DNA of 64,000 nucleotides from Bradyrhizobium sp. BTAi1 (lineage in GTDB: Bacteria > Pseudomonadota > Alphaproteobacteria > Rhizobiales > Xanthobacteraceae): positions 4,111,501-4,175,500 of the forward strand of contig NC_009485.1 in assembly GCF_000015165.1 (NCBI RefSeq), given 5' to 3'. Of this stretch, positions 63,977 to 64,000 are shown piece by piece (positions within the stretch are counted from its first letter, which is position 1; every line of letters starts with the position of its first letter). The position numbers and the translations under genes are program-made. Below the pieces are notes generated by a model. It saw only the letters and a program-made list of their open reading frames with translations, ran no database searches and was not told where the DNA came from.

Positions 63977-64000
63977 ATGAACGTAGCTTTGGTCAAGAAC
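63977..64000 (+). CDS. sufD: SufD, start of gene, cut by window end
   Basis: Only eight codons are present (MNVALVKN), 23 bp after sufC. The call rests on position after sufB-sufC and on the MNVALVKN-type opening seen in alphaproteobacterial SufD proteins. SufD would complete the SufBCD scaffold. Confidence 0.6.

Overview
The window is GC-rich alphaproteobacterial chromosome. Gene content and order (AapJQMP amino-acid transporter, PopZ next to valS, isoaspartyl-methyltransferase-like gene before tolC, DUF1365/cyclopropane synthase cluster, Suf cluster headed by a cysteine desulfurase) and many GTCAT-ended palindromic repeats point to Bradyrhizobium or a close relative. The species assignment is inference. 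Most genes are ordinary housekeeping or transport genes.

Layout: 1-4389 aapJQMP operon (aapJ cut by the window edge); 4446-4487 a heptamer tandem repeat; 4492-5526 cysteine synthase; 5613-9118 a reverse-strand lipid operon (FAD oxidoreductase, DUF1365, cyclopropane-type methyltransferase); 9497-18610 a complete tripartite RND efflux operon with two pump subunits; 18651-19744 DTW-domain protein, a small ORF and tRNA-Cys; 19745-20538 a stretch without a credible gene; 20539-22996 a bc1-type Rieske protein plus a PQQ dehydrogenase and terminator; 23121-26315 a small protein, two overlapping receiver-only response regulators, DMT transporter, NUDIX hydrolase, tRNA-Asn; 26573-36082 small protein, PCMT-like protein, TolC, PopZ, ValS, 3-methyladenine glycosylase, LipA, Coq10/RatA-like protein; 36369-37631 soluble PAS chemoreceptor.

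The most unusual part is 37838-41445. It holds an apparently catalytically intact type II-C Cas9 on the reverse strand, with no cas1, cas2, cas4 or csn2 and no ordinary array beside it. Convergent to its 3' end is a tracrRNA candidate whose terminator overlaps the last codons of cas9. Upstream of cas9, 3.4 kb away, is one isolated repeat that pairs with the anti-repeat over 23 consecutive bases and then, after an internal loop, over further pairs. A decayed second copy of the anti-repeat lies 65 bp (about one repeat-spacer unit) before the first. The arrangement suggests a stand-alone Cas9 with a single-guide RNA locus, possibly regulatory, or the remnant of an inverted array.

The rest, 41571-64000, carries a MetC-like lyase, LysM and M23 envelope proteins, a single-cysteine peroxiredoxin with a histone-H1-like tail, a large AsmA-like protein, an autotransporter, an MFS transporter, TyrS, AnmK, a glutathione transferase behind three copies of an ATGCA-N2-TGCAT operator, an alpha/beta hydrolase, a membrane-bound LytTR regulator, and the cysteine desulfurase-sufB-sufC-sufD cluster, cut by the window end.
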